DNA of 64,000 nt, taken from contig VXAY01004719.1 of NCBI GenBank assembly GCA_013399855.1, positions 662,918-726,917 of the forward strand, written 5' to 3'. Shown here piece after piece: positions 36,901-43,500 of the stretch. The translations under genes and the position numbers were made by a program. The stretch's first letter is position 1. Each line of letters opens with the position of its first letter. Source of the DNA: Oxyruncus cristatus. Lineage: Eukaryota; Chordata; Aves; Passeriformes; Cotingidae. The notes under the pieces were generated by a model that saw only the letters and a list, made by a program, of their open reading frames with translations, made no database searches and was not told the DNA's origin.

Positions 36901-38565
36901 TTCCTATTTATTGTAAAAGGGTTGTAAGTCAATGAGCTGTGGTCCAGCCACTGTTTTTGGTTTTGTCTGCATTTCATAGAAGCAGACTTGTTGCAGAACA
37001 AGATTCTCCTCAGGATCCATCTCTTGTAGAAGCGTTGTATCTGCACACTGTTTCTCCTGGTAAATGTGCTGAGAAGCTGTCACTTTGACTATTGTCAACA
37101 AATGCATTAGGTGAGCCGGTAGGAAGGGGTAGTTCATTAGCATCTGTTGACTTGTTCTCCAGTTTCATCCACCACATATGAAAGAATTATTCTAGATAGT
37201 TCTATTTCACTTCCATTTAGTCACACAAACCCTGTGTTGGTACTGGTACAGTTATCTGATGTCTTGCAGAGAAGTGAAAATTAGACTACTTTATGATTTA
37301 TGCAAGTGGTAAACACCTTTATTCCATCATACAGGCCTGACCATATATCATAGCCCGTCTTCTGTCCAGACCTGTCACTTGATTTTTAGGCTTCTCAGTG
37401 ATCGCTGTCTCAATATTGCTTTCCAGTGCTGAAGCTAAATAGAAGGATACCCATCTTTCTCTTTGAATGGCAAAGGTTTTGTTAATGTTACTTTATAAAC
37501 TCTAATATCCTTTTTTTCCAAACCTCGCTATTTTTTAGAAGTCAGAAATACAAGTAGTAAAATTTTAAGAAATTTCATATAACTGTATGTTGCTGATCAA
37601 AAACACCACGTATACGTTAATCTCTGCGACTGTGAATTCTTTCTAGATGCAGAAAACCTTTTTGAACATGAACTGGGGGCACTGAACATGGCTGCACTGC
37701 GACGAAAAGAAGAGAGAGCAGGTCTTCTCAGTAATCTGGGTCCCTGCTGCAAAGCGCTGTGCTTTCGGAGGGATTCTGCAATTCGTAAGCAGCTAATGAA
37801 GAATGAAAAGGCAAGTCGTTTGCTTACAGTGCTCGGTCAAAGCGTGGATTCCACTAAGCAGAGCATTTCTCTTGGGAGATAATTTCTGTGTTTGTTGTTC
37901 TGAAGTAACCTAGTCCTATAAATAATTAAGAGACTTCTATTTAGAGAGGTTGTAGGGTGTTTATTTTTTACTTAAAATGAGAGATTAAATTTGAGACTAC
38001 AGGTAAGTGCTGTTTCTTCTCATTTGAGGATTTAAATTCTGGAGATACATTTTCTATATCTAGAGAATACATAGTAGAAGTAATTGGGTAAAATACAATC
38101 TCAAAGGCAATTGTTGAATAATTCTCCTACTTAAAAGTCCATATACTTTTATAAGTATTGTTAGAATTCTAGCTAAAATTGAAAGAAAAATTACTTTAGC
38201 CATTCTACTGCAGTAGAATTTATGATCTTGCATGGTAATAGAAAAATCATTAATTCTCAAAGCCTTTTCTGGTGGGTATGTATGATTAAACCTCCAATTA
38301 TTGAGAGTACTTGAGGGTAGTTTCTCAGTTTGCATGTTAAAAGCCATTGTTTTCAGTTGTTTCTTTTTTAAGTTTTCATTTTTCATTTCAACAGGGTGCA
38401 ACAAAACAAACGTACACAAATTCCGCAGCAATGGACAGTGACTTGTTACGGTTAAGTCTACGGTTATTCAAGCGGAAAACTGTGTGCCAGGTTCCCGGGC
38501 AGGAAAAGACAGAGGACAGTAAAATTCCACAACCGGCTATCCAGCAAGAAGTGTGTGTGACTTGA
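811..38565 (+). CDS. ZC3H13: ZC3H13, m6A writer complex subunit, 19 coding exons
   Basis: Spliced CDS joined from 811-927, 1364-1473, 6898-7009, 13592-13700, 15867-16006, 16739-16893, 18217-18414, 19227-19400, 21962-22272, 23267-23731, 24635-24817, 26803-27346, 28404-28507, 28881-29897, 30868-31377, 33491-33640, 34345-34545, 37647-37810 and 38395-38565. The total is 4935 nt, 1644 aa, close to the human length (1668 aa by memory). The order is: CCCH finger at residues 42-61; acidic, charged helix at 160-196; SP/RS blocks at about 200-475; RD-rich block at 476-690; RE/RD repeats at about 705-860; Lys-rich clusters around 940-1060; RD/RE block at 1247-1400; and a conserved C-terminal domain from 1467 to the end. 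Family knowledge: ZC3H13 (fly Flacc) bridges WTAP to RBM15 and keeps the writer complex in the nucleus. The ATG has A at -3, and an in-frame TAG lies 9 nt upstream. No frameshift or internal stop was found. Identity is very secure; exon 8 may be alternative. Confidence 0.96.
1364..1473 (+). CDS. ZC3H13: ZC3H13 coding exon 2 (CCCH zinc finger)
   Basis: Residues 40-76. Cys42, Cys51, Cys57 and His61 form CX8CX5CX3H, the single CCCH finger of this family. Such fingers usually bind RNA. The acceptor is ttag (1363) and the donor gtaaat (1474). The exon ends two bases into a codon completed by exon 3. Confidence 0.95.
1474..6897 (+). other. ZC3H13: Intron 2 (5.4 kb)
   Basis: A GT-AG intron (gtaaat...acag), AT-rich. 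The only recognisable element is a reverse-oriented CR1 3' end at about 5862-6056. Small open frames here (for example 5676-5915 plus, which runs into the CR1) show no family resemblance. A C-rich patch sits at 2841-2873. Confidence 0.85.
5862..6056 (-). mobile_element. CR1 LINE 3'-end fragment, reverse orientation
   Basis: The run TCATAGAATGGTTTGGGTTG at 5872-5891 is the reverse complement of the avian CR1 3' terminus. Two degenerate 8-bp terminal units precede it (5862-5880). The following text on contraction of contaminating phrases such as gccttgaac...ccagggatggggcat also matches the CR1 3' region. About 195 bp remain, so the copy is heavily 5'-truncated and non-coding. It lies antisense in ZC3H13 intron 2. 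Confidence 0.88.
6898..7009 (+). CDS. ZC3H13: ZC3H13 coding exon 3
   Basis: Residues 76-113, including SPERPTGDLRERMKNKRQD, a segment I recall as almost identical in human ZC3H13. The acceptor is tatacag (6897) and the donor gtaaga (7010). The exon ends in phase 0. It is basic and acidic mixed, probably disordered. Confidence 0.95.
7010..13591 (+). other. ZC3H13: Intron 3 (6.6 kb, the largest in the window)
   Basis: A GT-AG intron (gtaaga...gtag). It holds an ancient CR1-like remnant at about 9035-9632. A 126-codon open frame at 10124-10504 has no start context or homology I recognise. Otherwise the intron is AT-rich sequence without visible structure. Confidence 0.85.
9035..9632 (+). mobile_element. 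Ancient CR1/L3-like LINE remnant
   Basis: Two separated blocks recall old amniote CR1-type LINEs. The first, 9085-9123, reads cagatgaaacttgatgttgg then caagtgcaaagtaatgcac (the common 'cagatgaaattcaatgttgacaag' region). The second, 9533-9622, holds acaagaggaaatgctattt, then ttgccagaagatacagtc, near the element's 3' end. The copy is so diverged that no open reading frame survives. The boundaries are approximate. Confidence 0.6.
13592..13700 (+). CDS. ZC3H13: ZC3H13 coding exon 4
   Basis: Residues 114-150 (first base of codon 150), with KESSRGRHREKEDIKITKER followed by an acidic PESEEEN stretch. The acceptor is ttgtag (13591) and the donor gtaagt (13701). The block is highly charged and low-complexity, and matches the human order of segments. 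Confidence 0.94.
13701..15866 (+). other. ZC3H13: Intron 4 (2.2 kb)
   Basis: A GT-AG intron ending in a T-rich tract and the acceptor ataaag. It contains a run of 17 A at about 13944-13960. No exon, RNA gene or repeat family is recognised. Confidence 0.8.
15867..16006 (+). CDS. ZC3H13: ZC3H13 coding exon 5 (charged helix)
   Basis: Residues 150-196. After an acidic, Tyr-containing stretch comes a long charged helix, with LEMKRQKIQRELMKLEQEN at its core. Its spacing suits a coiled coil. The acceptor is ataaag (15866) and the donor gtttgt (16007), a weak donor. The exon ends in phase 0. Confidence 0.94.
16007..16738 (+). other. ZC3H13: Intron 5 (0.7 kb)
   Basis: A GT-AG intron (gtttgt...tcaag). 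Nothing beyond AT-rich intronic sequence is seen. Confidence 0.8.
16739..16893 (+). CDS. ZC3H13: ZC3H13 coding exon 6 (Ser/Lys/Pro-rich)
   Basis: Residues 197-248, starting ISPEVVRSKLSPSSRKSSKS. It is rich in SP and SK motifs typical of nuclear phosphoproteins. The acceptor is cctcaag (16738) and the donor gtcagt (16894). Phase 2 at the end joins AG with G of exon 7 to make Arg. Confidence 0.94.
16894..18216 (+). other. ZC3H13: Intron 6 (1.3 kb)
   Basis: A GT-AG intron (gtcagt...ctctag). No repeat family or RNA gene is recognised. Confidence 0.8.
18217..18414 (+). CDS. ZC3H13: ZC3H13 coding exon 7 (basic, Pro-rich)
   Basis: Residues 248-314. KKKGPRTPSPPPPVQEE is followed by a Lys/Glu/Arg-rich run with several possible nuclear localisation signals. 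The acceptor is ctctag (18216) and the donor gtaagt (18415). It ends in phase 2, the same phase as exon 8, so exon 8 can be skipped without a frameshift. Confidence 0.94.
18415..19226 (+). other. ZC3H13: Intron 7 (0.8 kb)
   Basis: A GT-AG intron (gtaagt...tctcag). No other feature is seen. Confidence 0.8.
19227..19400 (+). CDS. ZC3H13: ZC3H13 coding exon 8 (phase-neutral, possible cassette)
   Basis: 174 nt, residues 314-372. It is Ser/Arg/Pro-rich, for example KRSPSPADHSGSNSSPSREY. The acceptor is tctcag (19226) and the donor gtggga (19401), which departs from consensus at +4 and +6. Both ends are phase 2, so skipping removes exactly 58 residues. From memory, the human canonical protein passes directly from the exon 7 sequence to the exon 9 sequence, suggesting this exon is optional. 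Composition and an open frame argue that it is a true exon. Confidence 0.85.
19401..21961 (+). other. ZC3H13: Intron 8 (2.6 kb)
   Basis: A GT-AG intron (gtggga...ttgcag). It contains the 5' part of an ERVL-type LTR at 20304-20470. The 127-codon open frame at 20753-21136 has no recognisable homology. Confidence 0.8.
20304..20470 (+). mobile_element. ERVL-type LTR, 5' fragment
   Basis: TGTCCTGGTTTCATCTGGGA at 20304 and the following text (gatagagttaattttcatcc, then tttggatttagcgtgagaat, then gttgctaagtagta) match the start of a common bird ERVL-type LTR by memory. It begins with the TG expected of an LTR end. The 3' limit is uncertain and no internal coding sequence follows, so this is a truncated old copy. 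Confidence 0.75.
21962..22272 (+). CDS. ZC3H13: ZC3H13 coding exon 9 (SP/RS-rich)
   Basis: Residues 372-476. It is a dense SP/RS block, for example QHHSPISSRHHSSSSQSGSS and KRTPSPSYQRT. It ends with a basic stretch of alternating His, Arg and Asp. The acceptor is ttgcag (21961) and the donor gtatga (22273). It matches the human segment of the same order. Confidence 0.95.
22273..23266 (+). other. ZC3H13: Intron 9 (1.0 kb)
   Basis: A GT-AG intron (gtatga...tacag). A short (GT)n-like run lies near 22917-22937. Nothing else is recognised. Confidence 0.8.
23267..23731 (+). CDS. ZC3H13: ZC3H13 coding exon 10 (RD-rich repeats)
   Basis: Residues 476-631. It is built of repeated Arg-Asp units (SRDTRDSRDTRDYSRDTK and similar), then a Ser/Asn/Arg-rich tail. 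Alternating RD tracts occur in several splicing and m6A-linked proteins and are expected to be disordered or weakly helical. The acceptor is ttacag (23266) and the donor gtattg (23732). Confidence 0.95.
23732..24634 (+). other. ZC3H13: Intron 10 (0.9 kb)
   Basis: A GT-AG intron (gtattg...attag). No repeat or RNA gene is recognised. Confidence 0.8.
24635..24817 (+). CDS. ZC3H13: ZC3H13 coding exon 11
   Basis: Residues 631-692. The motifs GSRGTRGSQADG, NYHDSWESRSSYADRDRYD and FERRHGERDRRDNRER align in order with the human protein. The acceptor is attag (24634) and the donor gtattc (24818). Confidence 0.95.
24818..26802 (+). other. ZC3H13: Intron 11 (2.0 kb)
   Basis: A GT-AG intron (gtattc...ggcag). 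It contains a 343-bp element bounded by 43-bp inverted repeats (25156-25498). The rest is AT-rich without recognised content. Confidence 0.8.
25156..25498. repeat. 343-bp element with 43-bp terminal inverted repeats
   Basis: The left arm is 25156-25198 and starts ATTGGTACCTAAGTTCTCTG. The right arm is 25456-25498 and is its reverse complement, differing at two positions. In the plus-strand transcript both differences would be U opposite G, so the arms could pair end to end. A further 7+7 bp palindrome (GTTTTGT-CA-ACAAAAC) lies inside near 25386-25401. No target-site duplication is visible. It may be a MITE-like DNA transposon remnant or a local inverted duplication; no family is recognised. 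Confidence 0.85.
26803..27346 (+). CDS. ZC3H13: ZC3H13 coding exon 12 (RE/RD low-complexity repeats)
   Basis: Residues 692-873. After DQRASSPVRHQGRSDDLERD comes a very long alternation of Arg with Glu or Asp (about 705-860), with occasional Lys. It ends in a charged linker reaching EERKSK. The coding strand is nearly pure purine. The acceptor is ttggcag (26802) and the donor gtgagt (27347). Such tracts expand and contract easily, so their length may vary between individuals and assemblies. Other open frames across this exon on both strands are composition artefacts. Confidence 0.96.
26925..27245 (+). repeat. Degenerate GA-rich hexamer tract coding Arg-Glu/Arg-Asp
   Basis: Tandem, imperfect six-base units of the type GAGCGA/GAAAGG/GATCGT encode the RE/RD run of ZC3H13 exon 12. 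The coding strand is strongly purine-biased for more than 300 bases. The units vary at synonymous and D/E positions, consistent with old expansion followed by drift. Confidence 0.85.
27347..28403 (+). other. ZC3H13: Intron 12 (1.1 kb)
   Basis: A GT-AG intron (gtgagt...ctgcag). No recognised element. Confidence 0.8.
28404..28507 (+). CDS. ZC3H13: ZC3H13 coding exon 13
   Basis: Residues 873-908. It holds PSPRQSPKRRRDHSPDSDAY, a basic SP-rich block close to the human sequence and a plausible nuclear localisation signal. The acceptor is ctgcag (28403) and the donor gtaagt (28508). Confidence 0.95.
28508..28880 (+). other. ZC3H13: Intron 13 (0.37 kb)
   Basis: A short GT-AG intron (gtaagt...ttgtag). 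Nothing else is seen. Confidence 0.85.
28881..29897 (+). CDS. ZC3H13: ZC3H13 coding exon 14 (largest exon)
   Basis: 1017 nt, residues 908-1247. It opens with EKHRLLSQVVRPQESRSLSP. It carries Lys/Arg clusters (KKKSKVQKKATKKKK, KKGQKRKNIEKKRKRSKG, HHKKKKGPRTPP) that look like nuclear localisation signals. It then has the acidic TFSDWSDEDVPE motif and a Ser/Arg-rich end. The acceptor is ttgtag (28880) and the donor gtaata (29898). Compared with the human protein as I remember it, the long Ala/Thr/Ser/Pro-rich spacer after the DEDVPE motif is missing; only about a dozen residues separate it from DSHRKSHRTR. Confidence 0.96.
29898..30867 (+). other. ZC3H13: Intron 14 (1.0 kb), with a candidate cassette exon
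   Basis: A GT-AG intron (gtaata...atccag). At 30659-30706 it contains a segment with a good acceptor, coding-like composition and frame-neutral length. The rest shows no recognised element. Confidence 0.75.
30659..30706 (+). CDS. ZC3H13: Candidate alternative 48-nt exon of ZC3H13
   Basis: The acceptor is a pyrimidine-containing tract ending cattgtag (30658). The segment encodes 16 hydrophilic residues (ESSHCDSFSELGEVTS) in the frame demanded by exon 14. It could end at CAG|gtgtaa (30707), leaving the frame into exon 15 intact. A stronger-looking donor, gtaagt, sits two bases further on (30709). Its use would shift the frame and stop near 31320. It is not part of the main CDS here; evidence is sequence only. 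Confidence 0.4.
30868..31377 (+). CDS. ZC3H13: ZC3H13 coding exon 15 (second RD/RE block)
   Basis: Residues 1247-1417. It begins DRQDSRSHSSRRSSPESDRQ, then RD/RE-rich repeats with DVDKDWPRSRERERLRE. It ends in an acidic Lys/Glu-rich linker with KDLGPLQGFEDGNEAEKVES. The acceptor is atccag (30867) and the donor gtgaga (31378). It matches the human order. Confidence 0.96.
31378..33490 (+). other. ZC3H13: Intron 15 (2.1 kb)
   Basis: A GT-AG intron (gtgaga...ctgtag). AT-rich, with no recognised repeat or RNA gene. Confidence 0.8.
33491..33640 (+). CDS. ZC3H13: ZC3H13 coding exon 16 (acidic linker)
   Basis: Residues 1417-1467, with LGSGAGEYEPISDDELDEIL and the following AGDAEKREDQQEDEK. It is a strongly acidic, conserved segment just before the C-terminal domain. 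The acceptor is ctgtag (33490) and the donor gtaaaa (33641). Confidence 0.95.
33641..34344 (+). other. ZC3H13: Intron 16 (0.7 kb)
   Basis: A GT-AG intron (gtaaaa...ttgcag) with an A run near 33938-33951 and a short (GTTT)n run near 34126-34141. No exon is seen. Confidence 0.8.
34345..34545 (+). CDS. ZC3H13: ZC3H13 coding exon 17 (start of C-terminal domain)
   Basis: Residues 1467-1534. DVIDVDWSSLMPKQPKEP and LLKFTPGAVMLRVGISKRLA are non-repetitive and nearly identical to the human protein as recalled. This marks the folded, conserved C-terminal domain. Family work places WTAP-complex assembly in the C-terminal part. The acceptor is ttgcag (34344) and the donor gtaatt (34546). Confidence 0.96.
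34546..37646 (+). other. ZC3H13: Intron 17 (3.1 kb)
   Basis: A GT-AG intron (gtaatt...ttctag). Open frames at 35890-36282 (plus) and 36904-37143 (minus) have no homology I recognise. No repeat family is identified. Confidence 0.8.
37647..37810 (+). CDS. ZC3H13: ZC3H13 coding exon 18
   Basis: Residues 1534-1588. FEHELGALNMAALRRKEERA and LLSNLGPCCKALCFRRDSAI are very strongly conserved in the family. The acceptor is ttctag (37646). The donor is GC, not GT (AAAAG|gcaagt at 37811). Alternative GT sites nearby would break the conserved frame. Confidence 0.96.
37811..38394 (+). other. ZC3H13: Intron 18 (0.58 kb), GC-AG type
   Basis: It starts gcaagt and ends caacag. The donor matches the known GC-AG consensus AG|GCAAGT, which pairs strongly with U1 apart from the one C. 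Confidence 0.85.
38395..38565 (+). CDS. ZC3H13: ZC3H13 coding exon 19 (stop codon)
   Basis: Residues 1589-1644 and TGA at 38563-38565. It includes DLLRLSLRLFKRKTVC and ends QQEVCVT. The C-terminus is close to human. The acceptor is caacag (38394). Confidence 0.96.
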   Translation, partial: GATKQTYTNSAAMDSDLLRLSLRLFKRKTVCQVPGQEKTEDSKIPQPAIQQEVCVT

Positions 38566-38729
38566 GCAAATGACTGCAATGGCACTTACTAGTTGATTTC
38601 TCACTACCAGTGTTGGTGTTGCTGTGTAGAACTGGTTGGTTGGAAAGTGACTGTAGAAGATAGAAGAAAATGCTCCGTTTGTACACAGATAAGAATTACT
38701 GGCTTTGGATGTGAATAGGAGGAGTGAAA

Positions 38730-38735
38730 AATAAA
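38730..38735 (+). promoter_or_regulatory. Poly(A) signal AATAAA, likely ZC3H13
   Basis: A canonical AATAAA lies 165 bases after the stop codon. It is followed by a G/T-containing stretch (gtgcgtgaaggtctctg), as expected for a downstream element. Confidence 0.6.
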
Positions 38736-38866
38736 GACTTGTGCGTGAAGGTCTCTGCAACTTTTATAATAGTGAATCTTACACTGTAACATAAACCTGT
38801 TTTATGGTGCATCAAGTGTAATAATGTGAAGATGTCTGGGTTTAGCAGTTTATAACACCATCTGAT

Positions 38867-38872
38867 ATTAAA
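38867..38872 (+). promoter_or_regulatory. Alternative poly(A) signal ATTAAA
   Basis: ATTAAA lies about 300 bases after the stop, with a T-rich stretch (tctgggtatctttttcc) shortly after it. It is a plausible second cleavage site. Confidence 0.45.
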
Positions 38873-39256
38873 CTGAAGAAAACTGTCTGGGTATCTTTTT
38901 CCTTATTATGAATGGGTTTTCCCACTACCACCTTAGTCCCTCAATACATGTCTGGAATTTCTTAAATAGCTTCTTTCCTAGGAGCCTGTCTGCCTCCACT
39001 TTCCAAATCCCCTTCTTGTCACAGTAGCCTCTGGTATGGATTTGGGCCAAACTCTAGCTCTTTTCCATCTTTAACGTAGGTTTATTTTACTGTAATTTCC
39101 AGACACAAATATGTAGTCTAGTCAGTTAAGGCTCCCTTCTTGTTGATAAAAAAAGAAAGTATAAAACCCAAAAAACTTCAGGAAGTGATTTAGGACCAGT
39201 TTTAGGTGCCTACATTTAGCAGACTAACGGCATTTTGGGAATGCTGGCGGCTTACA

Positions 39257-40541
39257 AAAAGGACTAGCACAGGCGTATTGAAAAACAGCTGAAGGACAAC
39301 GCAGTCATCGGTCACACCCAGCACGGCTTCAAGGGAAAAGTCCTGCTTATCAAACCTGATTTCTTTCTATGACAAGGTAACCCACCAAGTTGATCAAGGA
39401 AAGCCAGGGGATGTAATCTTTTTGGATTTCAGGAAAGCGCTTGATACTGTCTCTCAGAGGATCCTTCCGGACAAAATGTCCAGCACACAGCTGGATAAAC
39501 ACATCATGTGGTGGGGGAGCAGTTGGCTCTCAGGTTGAGCACAGAGGGTAATAGTGAATGGGGTGACATCAGACTGGTGACCTGTTATGAGTGGGGTTCC
39601 ATCTTGGGCCCTGTGCTCTTCAACATCTCCATAAATGGCTTGGATTCAGGACTGGAAGGAATACTAAACATGTTTGCTGATGCTACTAAATTGGGAGGAG
39701 CTGTTGAGTCTCTGGAGGGCATAGAGACTCTGCAGAGAGACCTTGACAAATAAGAGGACTGGACAATCACAATGATAGGAAGTTTAGCAAACATAAGTTC
39801 TGGATTCTGCACCTGGGATGGGACAACCCTCTATGTGTCCTGGGGAACAAGAAGGTGGAGAGCAGTGAGAGGAAAGGGAGTTTGGGGTCCTGATCGATGG
39901 CAAGTTGAATGAGTCAGCAGTGCCCTGGCAGCCAGGAGGGCCAACTGAGTCCTGGGGGACATGAGGGAAAGCATCGCCAGCTGGTCAATGGAGGGGATTG
40001 TCCCACTCTGCTCTGCACTGGGGCAGCCTCACCTTGAATATTGTGTGCAGTTTTGGGCACTGCAATATAAGAAAAATACTAAGCTCTTAGTGTCCAAAGG
40101 AGGGCGACAACGATGATGAAGAGCCTTGAGAGGAAACTGTATGGGGAGTGGCTGAGGGCACTTGGTCTGTTCAGCCTGGAGAAGACTGGGAGGAGACATC
40201 ATTGCAGTCTACAACTTCCTCATGAGGGAAGCACAGGGGAGGCACTGATCTCTTCCCTGTGGTGACTAGTGACAGGAATGATAGAACAGCCTGAAGCTGA
40301 GTCAGGGAAGGTTTAGGTTGGATATTAGGAAAAAAGTTCTTTACCTAGGGAGTTGTCAGGCACTGGAACAGGCTATCCAGGGAAGTGGTCACAGCACCAA
40401 GCGTGTCTGAATTCAGGAAGCATTTGGACAACATTCTGAGGCACATGGTGAGATTCTTGGGGGTCCTGTGCAGGGTTAGGAGTTGGACTTCGATGATCCC
40501 TATGGGTCGCTTCCAGATCTGGATATTCTGTGGTTCTATCA
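39257..40541 (+). mobile_element. Degraded CR1 LINE (reverse-transcriptase end plus 3' end)
   Basis: About 1.3 kb matches the 3' half of an avian CR1 in plus orientation. The 5' part reads like CR1 ORF2 (translated FLDFRKALDTVS in one frame). The intact 81-codon piece at 39508-39753 includes LFNISINGLD and FADATKLGGAVES. The catalytic FADD motif reads FADA, so one catalytic Asp is lost. Frameshifts and stops break the rest. The end (ggatattctgtggttctatc) is the CR1 3' terminus. The element is dead and lies just downstream of ZC3H13 in the same orientation. Confidence 0.9.
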
Positions 40542-43500
40542 TATATTTTACATTCTGTTAATTTTCAGGGCAGATCAATCCCCTGCAGCAACCTGAGGGT
40601 GTTTTACAGTTGATGAGTTTCAGGAGGTTTTGGATGTAAAGGCAGTGACCAATGATGTTTTTGCCTGATCAGAGACTCATCAAGCCTTGGCTCAATTTTG
40701 TAAGAATTGTTTTCAGTTTGAAAAGTTAATACTTTGTGTGGGATCTTTGGATTATACCACTAGAGTGTGTTTAGGTAGTATGCGGAGTCCTCCGTGTGAA
40801 ATTGAGACTTCTGGAACTTCAGACTACACCTCTGTATGCACCTCTATACTTTTCCTGCGTTTAAATCTGAACTGTTGCTTTGAATTCTGCTCGTGGAGGG
40901 TGAGAAAAAAAATCCATAGTTATGCCTTGATACTGGCTTGCTGCAAAGCAAACTTGCTTTCATTGTTCTCATTCAGGTTGAAAATGAGTTATGAACCACT
41001 AAAGTTTTTTACAATTGGTTTATATTAGTTTTTTTAACCTTTTTCTTCACTTGGAACCAGCACGTTGCAGGTGGGATGCTGAGTGTGCTGTTGAACAGCA
41101 GGTCTGTCTCATCTCTTGTGATTACTGACAGTTGTACTGGCTTCAAGCAAAGGCCTAACTATGAATAGCGCTTCACTTCAAATACAAAGATTTCTTACTG
41201 TAATGCTTTCTGTAACACCTAGTACATAAGTGTTCAGTAAAATGGTTAAAGAATTGTTAAAGAAGATCTGAGAGGAGGTTTATTTCTATTTTTGTAAGTG
41301 CCCACACACCAGTGTATAGTACTTGTGTCAAATATAAACTATGTGAAAAATCTCTACCATTTGTTTGATTCTTATTAAACTATATGATTTGGGCAAAACT
41401 TTATCTTCTGTTTTTCACTTTCTGGACATTTTTAACCTGCTAACAATTATTTTTAATGTCATTGGTAGTTTCATATATGCTTATTAAAAAATAGTGTGTC
41501 TTAAACACACTAGTACCTGAGCAGGAATTAACAAACCAATTCTATTCAGCATTTAAATGCATTCTCACCTGTTTTATAGCTACAATAATGCTCCCTTTAA
41601 GCTGAAAGTATTAGATCATTGCTACCAATTACGTTAAGGACTATTTTAATCTCTAGAAGACATAAAAATGTTTGATAGCTAGAAACAGCCTTATCTAAGA
41701 CTGCAGTACACAAAATAGATTCATGGTGTGGCATTTAATTACACTGTGCTTCCTTTAAACACTCTTCCTGTAAAGCAGTCAAGGTGTATATATGCACTTA
41801 GTTTGCAGAAGAATATTTCACATTGCCCTAAAAAATGGAGAATAAAGTAGGTTTGATGGGCTGCTTTGAGTATCTCCTGAAGTCATAGTGTCCTGTCAAA
41901 GCCAGTGCTGATCTGTACCATCACTTGTTGGGATTATACAAAGAACAGTGCGGAAATTGCTTCTTACACACCTTTGTTTTGATTCAATTTGCAACACGTA
42001 GTGAGTGCTGAAGTGTGTGTTACAGTACTGGCAGAAAACATGCCTGTTCCTGTGGGAAGCACTCAGATTTTTGCTTTCTTTCAAGCAATTTTCCATCACC
42101 GGTCAGAAATTACCATACAGGTAGATCCCAGTAAGTGTGAAGTTCCTGTATATGAGTATTTTGGTCTCTGTCATTTTAACTAAAAAGAATACTTAGTTTG
42201 CAGGGAATATAAGTTAAAAACCGCCATTAGGTAATTTAACAATAGTCTTAAGAAAAGGACAGTTGTTTACAATAACTTTGGAAAAGTAGAATTGCCCATA
42301 CCCCAGTTTCAGAAAAAGGCATGAAACTTGTCTGAATTGCATGCCTTGCTTTAGAGCCTCTCATCCCCTTCCCTGTGTTGATCATCATTTCTCTGATGGG
42401 GTGTGCCCACCCTTTTAGCCTCTTGCATATCTTTCTTTCTCCTCATTTCTCTCCTAGCTTGATTTTGTGTGGAAAAGAGTACATGGAAGATTTTTATTCT
42501 GTTTCACATTTTGCAAGGCTTCAGGAGGGTACACACAGGAGCCTGTCATGTTTCAGGCAGTGGGCCGTGGACAGGGCTGAGCACGTGCCTTCAGTGCCCT
42601 TGTGTGCTCCAGCTCCAAGTCTGAAAATGTGGAGAAGCATCTTTCCCACTCAGTTTCTCCTTTTAAGCTGTGGCAGCAACTTTAAAGCGGTCCCTATACC
42701 AAATGAGAGATGTCAGTCCTTTCTGCTGCTCAGCCCGTGCTGTGCCTAGTTGGATGATAAATTAGTTTCAAGCATCCCTAAGGTGTGGTGTGGAATGTGA
42801 CGACGCTGCAGAGCAACGAGCTGCCGTGTGTGCTGGTAAGATGAAGCAGGCTTTCACCCAGGTAAAACGCTCTGCCCAGCTCGTGCAGCCGCAAGGAATA
42901 CACAGACAGGACAGATTTTTAGAGCCTCAAGACACGCATGGGACTATGACCTGTGTCTTGGGATATTGTCATGTTCATTATCTCAAATGGTACTTTAGGG
43001 CTATTACCGCCTCAGCTAGTGGAGTGAGATACGGATTTTGACAGTGGGCCATCTGCACAGTGTACTCAAAAGATTGAGTTTAAACAATTTTACTAAATTA
43101 AGGCTTTTATTTGAGTTGCCTCAACGCAGTTGTGCTCTCCCTTTTCTGAAGGGATGCCATTCAGCAGAGAGCAGGCTGGCTGGAGCTTGTCCTGCCTGTA
43201 TGAGGCAGGACACAGCATGTGTGTTCAAGTCCAAGAGTTGCTACCAGCTAGAAGAGTTCAGGAACCTCCTGTTTTGCAGCAGCAGTCAAAGTTTGCTTTT
43301 CAAAGGGTCTTTGTACAAACCAGTTGTTTTTTACTGTAGAGGTCTTTGCTTTAATGCAAAGGGGAAGCCCAAGGAGACGGTACCAAATGCTTGGGTTTGG
43401 TACACAAGTTTTATAAGAGGTAAGGTATTGCGAGCAGTGTGGGCATCCAAGGTTTTTTGGACACACTTTCAGGTAACACATGGAGAATGGCAAACAAACT

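Larger units (their letters stand above)
38566..38900 (+). other. ZC3H13: ZC3H13 3' untranslated region, minimal extent
   Basis: Non-coding sequence after the stop, carrying two candidate poly(A) signals. A longer transcript ending downstream (for example after ATTAAA at 41374-41379) cannot be excluded without RNA data. Confidence 0.6.

Noticed and set aside
36904..37143. Minus-strand 79-codon frame in intron 17 as a nested gene
   Set aside because: No homology recognised and no supporting signals.
38001..38010. CAG|GTAAGT inside intron 18 as a recursive splice site or donor
   Set aside because: No pyrimidine tract precedes it, and using it as a donor would add stop-containing sequence after exon 18.
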